Source of the DNA: Thalassospira lohafexi
Lineage (GTDB): Bacteria; Pseudomonadota; Alphaproteobacteria; Rhodospirillales; Thalassospiraceae
Direction: 5' to 3'
Assembly: GCF_002844275.1 (NCBI RefSeq)
Contig: NZ_NXGX01000003.1
Coordinates: 561,012-625,011 of the forward strand
Length of the DNA: 64,000 nucleotides
In this document: in pieces, positions 37,127 through 45,608 of the stretch
Layout: the number at the start of each line of letters is the position of its first letter
How positions within the stretch are numbered: the first letter of the stretch is position 1
The notes under the pieces: model-generated
The model's input: the letters and a program-made list of their open reading frames with translations, nothing else
Databases searched by the model: none
Told to the model about the DNA's origin: nothing
Made by a program: the position numbers and the translations under genes

Positions 37127-40100
37127 TGGCCGACCTGTTTGATTATATGGACGCATCTGATGCCTTCGCCCAGGACATGGCGAACCCCGAAAACCTGTTT
37201 TTTATCCCGCCGGGTGAGGCCTTTGCCGATCTGATTGCCAAACAGCTGATGACCGAAACCGCCGATCAGCCCGATGCACTGCCTGATTATGTTTTGATGG
37301 TGCCCAACCGTCGATCCGCCAAGGTAATGCGCGATGCGTTCCTGCGCCAGTCGGGCGGGGCGGTGACGTTATTGCCGACTATTCGACCACTCGGCGAGGC
37401 GGACGAGGATGAACTGGCGATTTATGGCGCGGGCGGGCAACAGGCTGCCCTTGATCTGCCGCCAGCCATCCCGGATTTGCAACGCAAATTGCTGCTGACC
37501 CGCCTGATCATGACCCGGTCGGATCATCGCGGTGAAAAACCAACCGCCGATCAGGCCGCCCGTCTGGCCGGGGAACTGGCCCGGTTTCTTGATCAGGTTC
37601 AAACGGAAAACTGCCAGTTTGACGACCTTAAGGGACTGGTGCCCGAAGAATTCGCTGAACACTGGCAACTGACGTTAGAATTCCTGCAAATCCTGACCCT
37701 GCATTGGCCGGGTATTCTGGCAACTCAGGATGTTAGCGACCGGGCGATGCGGCGTAATGCGCTGATCAAGGCGCAGATTGAACTGTGGCAGGACAATACC
37801 CCGCAAACACCGGTTCTGATTGTCGGCTCCACCGGGCCGTTCCCGGCCTTGCGCGATTTGATGGCGGCGGTTCTTGCCATGCCCAAGGGACGCGTGGTTT
37901 TGCCCGGCCTGATGTCGGGGATTAGCCATGAAGACTGGGCCGCCATTCAAGATGACGCCGCCCATCCCCAGCATCTTTTGGACAAGACATTGCGCCATAT
38001 CGGGCGCAGTGCGGACAGTGTTTTGCCCTGGCCTGCGTTGGGGGACGACAGTGACATCACGATTGAACGCCGCCGATTGGCGCGCGAAGCCCTGCGCCCG
38101 GCCAAAACCACCCATCATTGGCGCCACATTACCGGGTTCGCCCCCGATGTTTTGGGCGGCGTATTACGCGTCGATTGTTCGGGGGCGCGCGAAGAAGCCA
38201 CCACCATTGCGCTGATGATGCGCGACGCCCTTGAAAATCCCGCCATGACCTGTGCGCTGGTGACCCCGGACCGTGGTCTGGCGCGGCGTGTGGCAACTGA
38301 GCTGCGCCGCTGGGAAGTTGAAATTGATGATTCGGCCGGGATCCCCCTTCATGACACCGCACCGGCGATTTATTTACGTCTGGTGGTGCGCGCGGTGCAG
38401 GAAGAATTCGCCCCCGTGCCGTTGCTTGAATTGCTGAAACATCCGTTGTCGGCGGCGGGGCTTCCGCCTGAAACCTTTCGTGTGTTGACCCGTTTGCTCG
38501 AACAGTATGTCTTGCGCGGGGCGCGCCCGGGGCCGGGGCTGGATGGGTTGCAAACCGCCCTTGATGGCTGGCGCGATGAATTCATTGAACGGATGAAAAA
38601 CAGTGGTTCGGAACATGCCCATGCCCGGATTGAACGCACCCGCGATGATCATGCGCGGTTGACCGATCTGGTGGCACGTTGTGCTGAATGCCTGACCCCG
38701 CTTGCCGATTTGAATGCCGATAAAACGCTGTCTCCAGTCGGTGCATTGCGCAGCCACATCATGGCCGCCGAAGCCCTGGCCGCCAGTGATACCCAACCCG
38801 GTGCGGATCGCCTGTGGCGCGGCGAGGCGGGCGAAGCCTTGGCCGATTTCGTCCATGAATTGCTCAATGCCCTTGGCGAGTTCGTGGCGATGCCCGGCAA
38901 TCGCTACGGCGCGTTTCTGGATGCGTTGATGGCGGATCGTGCGGTGCGCCCGCGTTATGGCAAACATCCGCGCCTGTTTATCTGGGGCACGGTCGAAGCC
39001 CAGATGCAGCAAGCCGATTTGACCATCCTTGGCGGTCTGAACGAAGGCGTCTGGCCCCCCGAAGCCGGGGCCGACCCATGGATGAGCCGCCCGATGCGCC
39101 AAAAATTCGGCCTGCCTGCCCCCGAACACCGGGTCGGGCAATCGGCCCATGATTTTCAGCAGCTGTTTTGTTCGCCCAATGTGGTGATGACGCGTGCTTT
39201 GCGTGTTGAAGGCACACCAACCGTGCCATCGCGGTGGTTGTTACGGATTGAAAACATTCTGCGCAAATCCGGGGTTTCGATGGAAACCGCCGATGCCGCC
39301 GAGTGGCGCGCACTGGCCGAAACACTTGACGAGCCCGCCGACGAGATGCGCCGTAAAATTGGCCGTCCGGCCCCCAAGCCGCCGGTGTCTGCCCGCCCGC
39401 AACGTTTGTCCGTCACCCAGATCGAAACATGGATGCGTGATCCCTATGCGATCTATGCCCGCCACATCTTGGGGCTGCGCAAGCTTGACGGGGTGGACGA
39501 AGACCCCGGTGCCGCCGATTACGGCAACCTGATCCATGACGCCCTTGATCAATTCATCGCGCGTCATCCAGATCATTTACCGCCCGACGGTGAACAGGAA
39601 TTGCTGATCATTGGCCGCGACGTATTCAAACCCCTGGCCGCCCGACCGGGGCTTTGGGCGTTCTGGTGGCCGCGGTTCGAACGGATTGCCAAATGGTTCA
39701 TCCAGACCGAAGCCACGCGGCGCGGCGATGTGCGTAAATCCTATACCGAGCAATCAGGTACCCTTGATACGCCAAGCGGGTTTCAGGTGTATGCCCGTGC
39801 TGACCGGATTGATGCGCTTCGCGATGGCGGGATTGCGATCATTGACTATAAAACCGGTGCGCCGCCCAGTCAGGGGGATGTGGCAAACGGTTTTGCGCCG
39901 CAATTACCGCTTGAAGCAGCGATTGCGGAAAAGGGGGGCTTTGGCGATGTGCCGGCTGGCCCGCCCGCATCAATGGCGTTCTGGAAGCTTTCAGGTGGTG
40001 ATCCGGCGGGTGAGATTGTCGAGATCAATACCAATCGCATGAAAACCACGCCCGCCGCACTCGCACATGAGGCAGTTGATGGGGTGAACGATCTGGCCGC

Positions 40101-40293
40101 CGCCTTTGCCGATCCGGCGACACCGTATCTCAGTGTGCCGCATCCTGATCATGCGCCGAAATATTCCGACTATGTTCATCTTTCGCGTCGGCGCGAATGG
40201 ATGGGCAGCGAAGATGTCGAGAATGTCGAGGATGGCGATGTTAGCGCTAACATCAAGGCTGGGCCAGATGTTGGGGAAGGGGATAAGTCATGA
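37126..40293 (+). CDS. addB: Double-strand break repair protein AddB (helicase-nuclease subunit)
   Basis: 1055 residues, alphaproteobacterial AddB. The N-terminal region has VLMVPNRRSAKVMRDAFLRQSG, the middle carries LFIWGTVEAQMQQADLTILGGLNEGVWP, and the C-terminal RecB-type nuclease has the catalytic GIAIIDYKTGAPPS. With AddA it resects double-strand ends for RecA. A GGGGAG site overlaps the murU end. addA starts 4 bases before its stop. Confidence 0.95.
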   Translation: MADLFDYMDASDAFAQDMANPENLFFIPPGEAFADLIAKQLMTETADQPDALPDYVLMVPNRRSAKVMRDAFLRQSGGAVTLLPTIRPLGEADEDELAIYGAGGQQAALDLPPAIPDLQRKLLLTRLIMTRSDHRGEKPTADQAARLAGELARFLDQVQTENCQFDDLKGLVPEEFAEHWQLTLEFLQILTLHWPGILATQDVSDRAMRRNALIKAQIELWQDNTPQTPVLIVGSTGPFPALRDLMAAVLAMPKGRVVLPGLMSGISHEDWAAIQDDAAHPQHLLDKTLRHIGRSADSVLPWPALGDDSDITIERRRLAREALRPAKTTHHWRHITGFAPDVLGGVLRVDCSGAREEATTIALMMRDALENPAMTCALVTPDRGLARRVATELRRWEVEIDDSAGIPLHDTAPAIYLRLVVRAVQEEFAPVPLLELLKHPLSAAGLPPETFRVLTRLLEQYVLRGARPGPGLDGLQTALDGWRDEFIERMKNSGSEHAHARIERTRDDHARLTDLVARCAECLTPLADLNADKTLSPVGALRSHIMAAEALAASDTQPGADRLWRGEAGEALADFVHELLNALGEFVAMPGNRYGAFLDALMADRAVRPRYGKHPRLFIWGTVEAQMQQADLTILGGLNEGVWPPEAGADPWMSRPMRQKFGLPAPEHRVGQSAHDFQQLFCSPNVVMTRALRVEGTPTVPSRWLLRIENILRKSGVSMETADAAEWRALAETLDEPADEMRRKIGRPAPKPPVSARPQRLSVTQIETWMRDPYAIYARHILGLRKLDGVDEDPGAADYGNLIHDALDQFIARHPDHLPPDGEQELLIIGRDVFKPLAARPGLWAFWWPRFERIAKWFIQTEATRRGDVRKSYTEQSGTLDTPSGFQVYARADRIDALRDGGIAIIDYKTGAPPSQGDVANGFAPQLPLEAAIAEKGGFGDVPAGPPASMAFWKLSGGDPAGEIVEINTNRMKTTPAALAHEAVDGVNDLAAAFADPATPYLSVPHPDHAPKYSDYVHLSRRREWMGSEDVENVEDGDVSANIKAGPDVGEGDKS

Positions 40294-43200
40294 CCGAAAT
40301 GCGCGGAACTGATCCCAATGTCCTGCAACGCAGCGCGTCTGATCCAAGTGCTTCTGTCTGGGTGTCGGCATCTGCCGGGGCGGGCAAGACCAAGGTTCTC
40401 TCAGACCGGGTTTTGCGTCAGATGCTCTCTGGCACCGAACCCCATCGTATTTTATGTCTGACCTTTACCAAGGCGTCAGCGGCCGAAATGGCCAACCGGG
40501 TTAATGAGCGTTTGGGGCATTGGGCGACGATGGAGGACCGCGCCCTTCATGACGACCTGACCAATCTTTCGGGTGCAGCCCCCAGTTCAGACGAAACCAT
40601 GCGCGCGCGGCAATTGTTTGCCCGGGTTCTTGATGCGCCGGGTGGCATGAAAATTCAGACCATTCACGCCTTTTGCCAGTCGCTGTTGCGGCGTTTTCCG
40701 CTTGAAGCTGGTCTGGCGCCGCACTTTGAAATCATGGATGACCGAACAGCCGCCGAAACGATGGCTGCGGTGCAGGAAGAAGTTCTGGCCTTTGCCCGCA
40801 CCGGGCGCGATGAGGGTTTGGCAGATGCGCTTTCGGTTGTGACCGGACAGGTTCGCGAAGGTGCCTTTGGCGAGGTTATGAGCGAACTTGCCCGTGAACG
40901 GGGTCGTCTTAAACGCATGCTGACCAATCTTGGCGGGGCGGACCGCATGCGTGATGCGGTGTATGCGGCCCTTGGTGTGCCGGTCGGGGTCAGCGAAGAC
41001 GCGATTTTGCGAAAGGCCCTGTCAGACGATGCCTTTGACCGCGATGGGTTAATGCGGGGGCTTGCCGCCCTTGAGGCCGGAACCAAAACCGATCAGGCAC
41101 GTGTGCCAGCCTTGGCGCAGTTTTTGGAAAAAACCAACGTCGAAGACCGGCTTTCGGTGTTTGGTGAGTATCGCAGCGTGTTCTTTACCGCTGCGGGGGA
41201 ACCGCGCGCCAAACTGATCACCAAGGGGGCGGCGGAAAACCATCCGATGGGGGCTGATGCGCTGGAACACGAAGGTGCCCGTCTGATTGAAATTGATCGC
41301 CTGCGCAAGGCTGCGGCCATGGCCGGGGCGACGGCGGCCTTGATCACCATTGGCAACGCGATGCTGGACCGCTATGCGACGAAAAAGGCGCTGCATGCGC
41401 GCCTTGATTACGATGATTTGATCCTGACCAGCCTGAGCCTTTTGCAACGTCAGGCCGGCATGGCGGGCTGGGTGTTGTTCAAACTCGACGAAGGCCTTGA
41501 TCACATCCTGATTGACGAAGCGCAGGATACCAACCCCGAACAGTGGGAAGTGGTGCGTATTCTTGCCGAAGAATTCTTTATCGATGCCGGGCGTCATGCC
41601 GATAAACCCCGCACCATCTTTGCCGTTGGGGATGCGAAACAATCGATTTACAGCTTCCAGCGGGCCGATCCGGAAAAATTCGCCGAAATGCGACGCTATT
41701 TCCGCGAACGGGCCCAGCAAATCGAAGCTGCATGGCGCGAAGTACCGATGAACATTTCATTCCGGTCCACCGATGCGGTTTTGGGCACGGTGGATCGTGT
41801 CTTTGCCGGGCCGGTTGCCAAACAGGGCGTTGGCGATGAAGGCGATGATGTCGCCCATAGCCCGTTTCGGGTTGGGCAGGCCGGCCGGATTGAACTTTGG
41901 CCAGCGGTTGAACCCGAAGAACGCACGCCTGAAGACCCATGGACGCCACCGACCCGGATTGTGCGCCTTGAGGACCCGGAAATCAGATTGGCCCGGGTTA
42001 TTGCCGGGCGCATTCGCCATGCGATTGATGAAGGCGAAATCCTGACATCACGCGGGCGTCCGGTGCGGGCCGGTGACTTCATGATTTTGGTGCGCCGTCG
42101 GACCGCCTTTGTCGATGAAGTGGTCAAGGCGCTTAAGGAACGCAATGTGCCGGTGGCCGGTGTTGACCGGATGCAAATCACCGATCAGTTGGCGGTAATG
42201 GACTTGGTGGCGTTTGGTCGGTTCCTTCTGATGCCCGAGGACGATCTGACACTGGCCGAAGTTTTGAAAAGTCCGTTGATCGGGCTTGATGACGATCAGT
42301 TGTTTGAAATTGCCCACAATCGGCCCAGAACCCTTTGGCATGCGCTGCGTGAAAAGGCGGCCATTGTTGAGGACGGATCGCCGTTCGCACGCGCTTACGG
42401 GTTTTTGTTCAAATGGCTGGGGCGGGTCGATTACGAACGCCCGTTTGAACTGTTTGCCGAATTGCTGGGCGGGCGGGGCGAAGATGCCCGTGGTGTGCGT
42501 GCGCGCCTGGTCGGGCGGCTGGGCATTGAGGCCAACGACCCGATTGATGAGTTCCTCAACCTTGCCATGGGCTATGAAGCCGATCATGCCCCGACCTTGC
42601 AGGGGTTCTTGCACTGGCTGATGGCCGGCGATGCGGAAATCAAGCGTGACCTTGAACAAAGCGGGCGCGATGAAGTCCGCATCATGACCGTGCACGGGGC
42701 TAAGGGGCTTCAGGCCCCCATCGTCTTTTTGCCCGATACCATGCAGGTGCCAACACAGGCCCCCAACCTGTTTTGGCAGGAAGACCGCAATTTGATGTTC
42801 TGGTTACCGCGCGTCGCACTTGAAACCGATGTTGTGTCGCGCCTGCGCGATGCCATCGCGGTGAAGCGCGATCAGGAATATAACCGGTTGCTTTATGTTG
42901 CGCTGACCCGTGCCGAAGACCGGCTTTATATCTGTGGCTGGCAGGGACGCCGCAAGGCGCCGGACCATTGCTGGTACAATCTGTGTGAACAGGCGATGGA
43001 AGGCTATGCCAAGTCCGAACAGATTGATCTTGGCACCTATTCCGGGTCCGGCTGGTCTGGCGAAGGGTGGATATGGCAAACCGATCAAAGTCAGGCGCCC
43101 AAACCCGACCGTGTGGCGGCAAATGATGCGCAGGAACAGCCCCGTGCACGCACGTTGATCCGTGCGACGGCACCGGTTGAAACCTTCCCGCCCAAGCCGC

Positions 43201-43754
43201 TGGCACCCAGCAAAATGATCGAAGACGACGAAGTTTTCCAGTCACCCTTGGGCGGGGATCAGGGGCAAAGCTTTAAACGCGGTCTTTTGATCCATAAGCT
43301 TCTGGAATTGTTGCCAGACCTTCCGGTGGATGCCCGCCGTGCAGCCGCCGCACGGTTCCTTGCGCAATCGGTGCATGGTCTTGAGCCCGATCAGCAGGGC
43401 GAAATTGCCGATGAAACCCTCCGCATTTTTGAAAACCCCGACTTTGCCCCGGTCTTTGCCATAGGCTCACGCGCCGAGGTGCCGTTGGTCGGTGTTGTGG
43501 GTGGGGATGTTGTTTCCGCCCAGATTGACCGCCTTGTGGTGCGTGACGATGAGGTCATGATTGTCGATTACAAAACCAACCGCCCGCCGCCGCGCGATGT
43601 GGAGGGCACGCCCAAGGCATATCGTCGTCAAATGTCGATCTATCGTGCGGCTTTGCGGCAGATGTATCCGGGCAAGAATGTCAGGTGTTTTATCCTCTGG
43701 ACCAATGGGCCGTGGATGGTTGAGCTTCCCGATCATGTTCTGAATTTTGGCTAA
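40290..43754 (+). CDS. addA: AddA helicase-nuclease subunit (UvrD/RecB type)
   Basis: 1154 residues. SF1A helicase motifs: Walker A SASAGAGKTKVLSDRVLRQM, Ia LTFTKASAAEM, II ILIDEAQDTNPEQW, III VGDAKQSIYSFQRA, V IMTVHGAKGLQAPIVFLPD and VI LYVALTRAEDRLYICG. The C-terminal PD-(D/E)xK nuclease is at VMIVDYKTNRPPP. 3'-5' motor and nuclease of the AddAB complex. Starts 4 bases inside addB. trxA follows after 164 bases. Confidence 0.96.
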   Translation: MTEMRGTDPNVLQRSASDPSASVWVSASAGAGKTKVLSDRVLRQMLSGTEPHRILCLTFTKASAAEMANRVNERLGHWATMEDRALHDDLTNLSGAAPSSDETMRARQLFARVLDAPGGMKIQTIHAFCQSLLRRFPLEAGLAPHFEIMDDRTAAETMAAVQEEVLAFARTGRDEGLADALSVVTGQVREGAFGEVMSELARERGRLKRMLTNLGGADRMRDAVYAALGVPVGVSEDAILRKALSDDAFDRDGLMRGLAALEAGTKTDQARVPALAQFLEKTNVEDRLSVFGEYRSVFFTAAGEPRAKLITKGAAENHPMGADALEHEGARLIEIDRLRKAAAMAGATAALITIGNAMLDRYATKKALHARLDYDDLILTSLSLLQRQAGMAGWVLFKLDEGLDHILIDEAQDTNPEQWEVVRILAEEFFIDAGRHADKPRTIFAVGDAKQSIYSFQRADPEKFAEMRRYFRERAQQIEAAWREVPMNISFRSTDAVLGTVDRVFAGPVAKQGVGDEGDDVAHSPFRVGQAGRIELWPAVEPEERTPEDPWTPPTRIVRLEDPEIRLARVIAGRIRHAIDEGEILTSRGRPVRAGDFMILVRRRTAFVDEVVKALKERNVPVAGVDRMQITDQLAVMDLVAFGRFLLMPEDDLTLAEVLKSPLIGLDDDQLFEIAHNRPRTLWHALREKAAIVEDGSPFARAYGFLFKWLGRVDYERPFELFAELLGGRGEDARGVRARLVGRLGIEANDPIDEFLNLAMGYEADHAPTLQGFLHWLMAGDAEIKRDLEQSGRDEVRIMTVHGAKGLQAPIVFLPDTMQVPTQAPNLFWQEDRNLMFWLPRVALETDVVSRLRDAIAVKRDQEYNRLLYVALTRAEDRLYICGWQGRRKAPDHCWYNLCEQAMEGYAKSEQIDLGTYSGSGWSGEGWIWQTDQSQAPKPDRVAANDAQEQPRARTLIRATAPVETFPPKPLAPSKMIEDDEVFQSPLGGDQGQSFKRGLLIHKLLELLPDLPVDARRAAAARFLAQSVHGLEPDQQGEIADETLRIFENPDFAPVFAIGSRAEVPLVGVVGGDVVSAQIDRLVVRDDEVMIVDYKTNRPPPRDVEGTPKAYRRQMSIYRAALRQMYPGKNVRCFILWTNGPWMVELPDHVLNFG

Positions 43755-43918
43755 AGGCTGCGACTCTGCAGAAGTCTTGGCTTTGCGCTGGTGACATTGC
43801 AGCAGATCGCCCAATGCGCTTGACGTTTGCGTCAGTGCTGCCTACCTTGGCCTCATACAGCGGATCGAGGTGTGTGGGGGACGACCCCAAGCCTCGTAAC
43901 AACTAGGATACTGAAAGT

Positions 43919-44239
43919 ATGACCACGATTAAAGTTTCCGACGGTTCGTTCGATAGCGACGTTCTGGGTTCCAACGACCCGGTTCTGGTCGATTTCTGGG
44001 CAGAATGGTGCGGTCCGTGTAAGCAGATTGCGCCATATCTCGATGAAATCGCCGGTGAACTGGGCGGTAAGCTCACGATCGCCAAGGTGAATATCGACGA
44101 AAACCCGAACACCCCGGCAAAATACGGTGTGCGCGGCATCCCGACCCTGATGATTTTCAAGGGCGGCGAAGTTGCAGCGATGAAAGTCGGCGCACTCCCG
44201 AAAAGCGCACTTGTTGACTGGATCAACCAGTCGATCTGA
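43919..44239 (+). CDS. trxA: Thioredoxin 1
   Basis: 106 residues, classical thioredoxin: [24 protein letters not shown] with the redox WCGPC, the cis-proline in [12 protein letters not shown], and no signal peptide, so cytosolic. The addA-trxA order is standard in alphaproteobacteria. A strong terminator follows, marking the left edge of the lanthipeptide island. Confidence 0.97.
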   Translation: MTTIKVSDGSFDSDVLGSNDPVLVDFWAEWCGPCKQIAPYLDEIAGELGGKLTIAKVNIDENPNTPAKYGVRGIPTLMIFKGGEVAAMKVGALPKSALVDWINQSI

Positions 44240-44261
44240 TCGCTTGATCGGAACAGAACTT

Positions 44262-44295
44262 AAAAAGGCGGGCTGAATTTCAGCCCGCCTTTTTT
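44262..44295 (+). terminator. Terminator after trxA
   Basis: Stem GGCGGGCTGA / TCAGCCCGCC (44267-44289) with a 3-base loop, AAAAA before and TTTTTT after. The 23-bp stem-loop is identical to that at 50368-50390. It can also serve the converging GNAT gene. Confidence 0.95.
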
Positions 44296-44308
44296 CATGT
44301 GTACGCGT

Positions 44309-45250
44309 CTATATCGTAAATGCTTCGCCTGCCGGAATACGGCGTTCCCAGATCATGAGTTCTTCAATCCGGGTTAGTCCAAACCGTTCAAGCGCCTTCC
44401 ACGACGCGGCATTTCTTGCTTCGGCATAGCCAATAATCGGAACGTTCCACCGGTCTGCGACCAGCTGGGCCAGATGTCGACACATCAGGTCAACCGAACC
44501 GGTTCCCCAATGGCGACGCAAGCAGGTATATTGCGGTGAAAGAACGGAATCTCCCAGGTAGCTTAGCGTAATGCTGCTTGTAACTTCATCACCGAGTTTG
44601 GCGATGATGATATCATTGGCGTCAGCCTCAAAATTCTTGCGCATGCGCTCAGGCGTGCTGGGGTTAACGCTGTCGCGGTTTGAAAAGGCGCGGTTATAGA
44701 TGTCTGCCAACTTTTCAAAGATTTCCGGATCAGAAGCGACATACGCATCATCAATCACAAGTGTTGTATATCCGCGTTCAACCGCCCGATCCGCATGTGG
44801 GAATTCACCAGACCGCGGTGGCCCGGGTTCACGCTTATAGCGATAGGTTCCGGGTATCTCGGCAAACCCCATCTCTGTCATTTTTGTGTGCGGCAAAGTC
44901 ACTTCAGACGGGTTGTAAACGTGGTAACGGGTGTCACGCGTGGCGGTATTCGTGTTTTCCGTCGCAAGAACTGCGCGCAGTAAGCTTGCATTTGTTTCGG
45001 GGTTTTTGTCTTTGCCTTCGGCCGACATCATCACCAGAAGGCCGCCCTCACGGGTTTCCTTACGCTGGATTTTGACCGCCGCCTGCATCTTGCCGTCTTC
45101 GTCCTGAAGTGCATAGTCACTGCCTTGCGTTAGAATGGCGGCGGCCAGATCAATGGTTTGGTAGTACCGCCGCCCTTCTTCGTCGGCGATTTCCATGCGC
45201 AACGCGACATAGGGCGCGATGTTTTCCTGCGTGACGGCGACAAGTTGCAT
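44309..45250 (-). CDS. GNAT-family acyltransferase, paralogue 1 of the lanthipeptide locus
   Basis: 313 residues from the ATG at 45250. The C-terminal half is a GNAT fold: CoA-binding CLRRHWGTGSVDLMCRHL (R-x-x-G-x-G), then NVPIIGYAEARNAASWKALERFGL, the usual motif B end. The N-terminal half looks like a degenerate second GNAT-like domain ending at PGPPRSGEFPHAD. It is a clear paralogue of the gene at 48893-49834: same length and shared PGEFPHA-like hinge, RHWGTG and NAAS-x-x-ALERFGL. Flanking lanM on the opposite strand suggests acylation of the peptide, or self-protection. No identified substrate. The 5' end of the structured element is 25 bases upstream of its start. Confidence 0.83.
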   Translation of the reverse strand: MQLVAVTQENIAPYVALRMEIADEEGRRYYQTIDLAAAILTQGSDYALQDEDGKMQAAVKIQRKETREGGLLVMMSAEGKDKNPETNASLLRAVLATENTNTATRDTRYHVYNPSEVTLPHTKMTEMGFAEIPGTYRYKREPGPPRSGEFPHADRAVERGYTTLVIDDAYVASDPEIFEKLADIYNRAFSNRDSVNPSTPERMRKNFEADANDIIIAKLGDEVTSSITLSYLGDSVLSPQYTCLRRHWGTGSVDLMCRHLAQLVADRWNVPIIGYAEARNAASWKALERFGLTRIEELMIWERRIPAGEAFTI

Positions 45251-45273
45251 GTTGCTCAAAACTTCTCTTGGCT

Positions 45274-45541
45274 TAGGGTCAGGACCTATTAATTCATTGT
45301 GTTCTGTTTGAATAAAAACGTTCAAACAGATTTGATATCAGGGAAGGAAAGGCTTGATGCCTTTTCAAGCTGATATCGGGACTGGAGGGATGTTTTTATC
45401 CAAACCCTTCGGGCACCAGTCAATTTATGTGTGGAGGGTGTCGCTGTCCCTTGAAAACCATGAGGTTTCCTGCGGGAAATCTCCTACCCACACATAAATT
45501 GGCTGGTGCAGAACGCATTTAATTAATAGGTCCTGACCCTA
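45274..45541. mobile_element. MITE-like structured element with perfect terminal inverted repeats
   Basis: GGGTCAGGACCTATTAATT (45276-45294) and its exact complement (45521-45539) bound a 264-bp non-coding unit, with TA on each side (45274-45275 and 45540-45541), as left by IS630/Tc1-type transposition. Inside are three further inverted repeats: TCTGTTTGAA/TTCAAACAGA (45303-45312, 45321-45330); GATATCAG/CTGATATC (45334-45341, 45370-45377) around a GAAAGGC/GCCTTTTC hairpin; and 22-base arms with one mismatch (45413-45434, 45488-45509). The whole would fold as a cloverleaf. It encodes no protein and separates GNAT1 from lanM. Family assignment needs a search. Confidence 0.75.
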
Positions 45542-45608
45542 AAGTCACAATTAGGGTCTTAGGTTTAACTATCAGTGCTTTAATACGCCAAAAGGTCAAG
45601 GGGAACAG

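Noticed and set aside
45251..45325. 25-residue N-terminal extension of GNAT1
   Set aside because: It is read from the terminal repeat of the structured element; the paralogue aligns with the shorter start at 45250.
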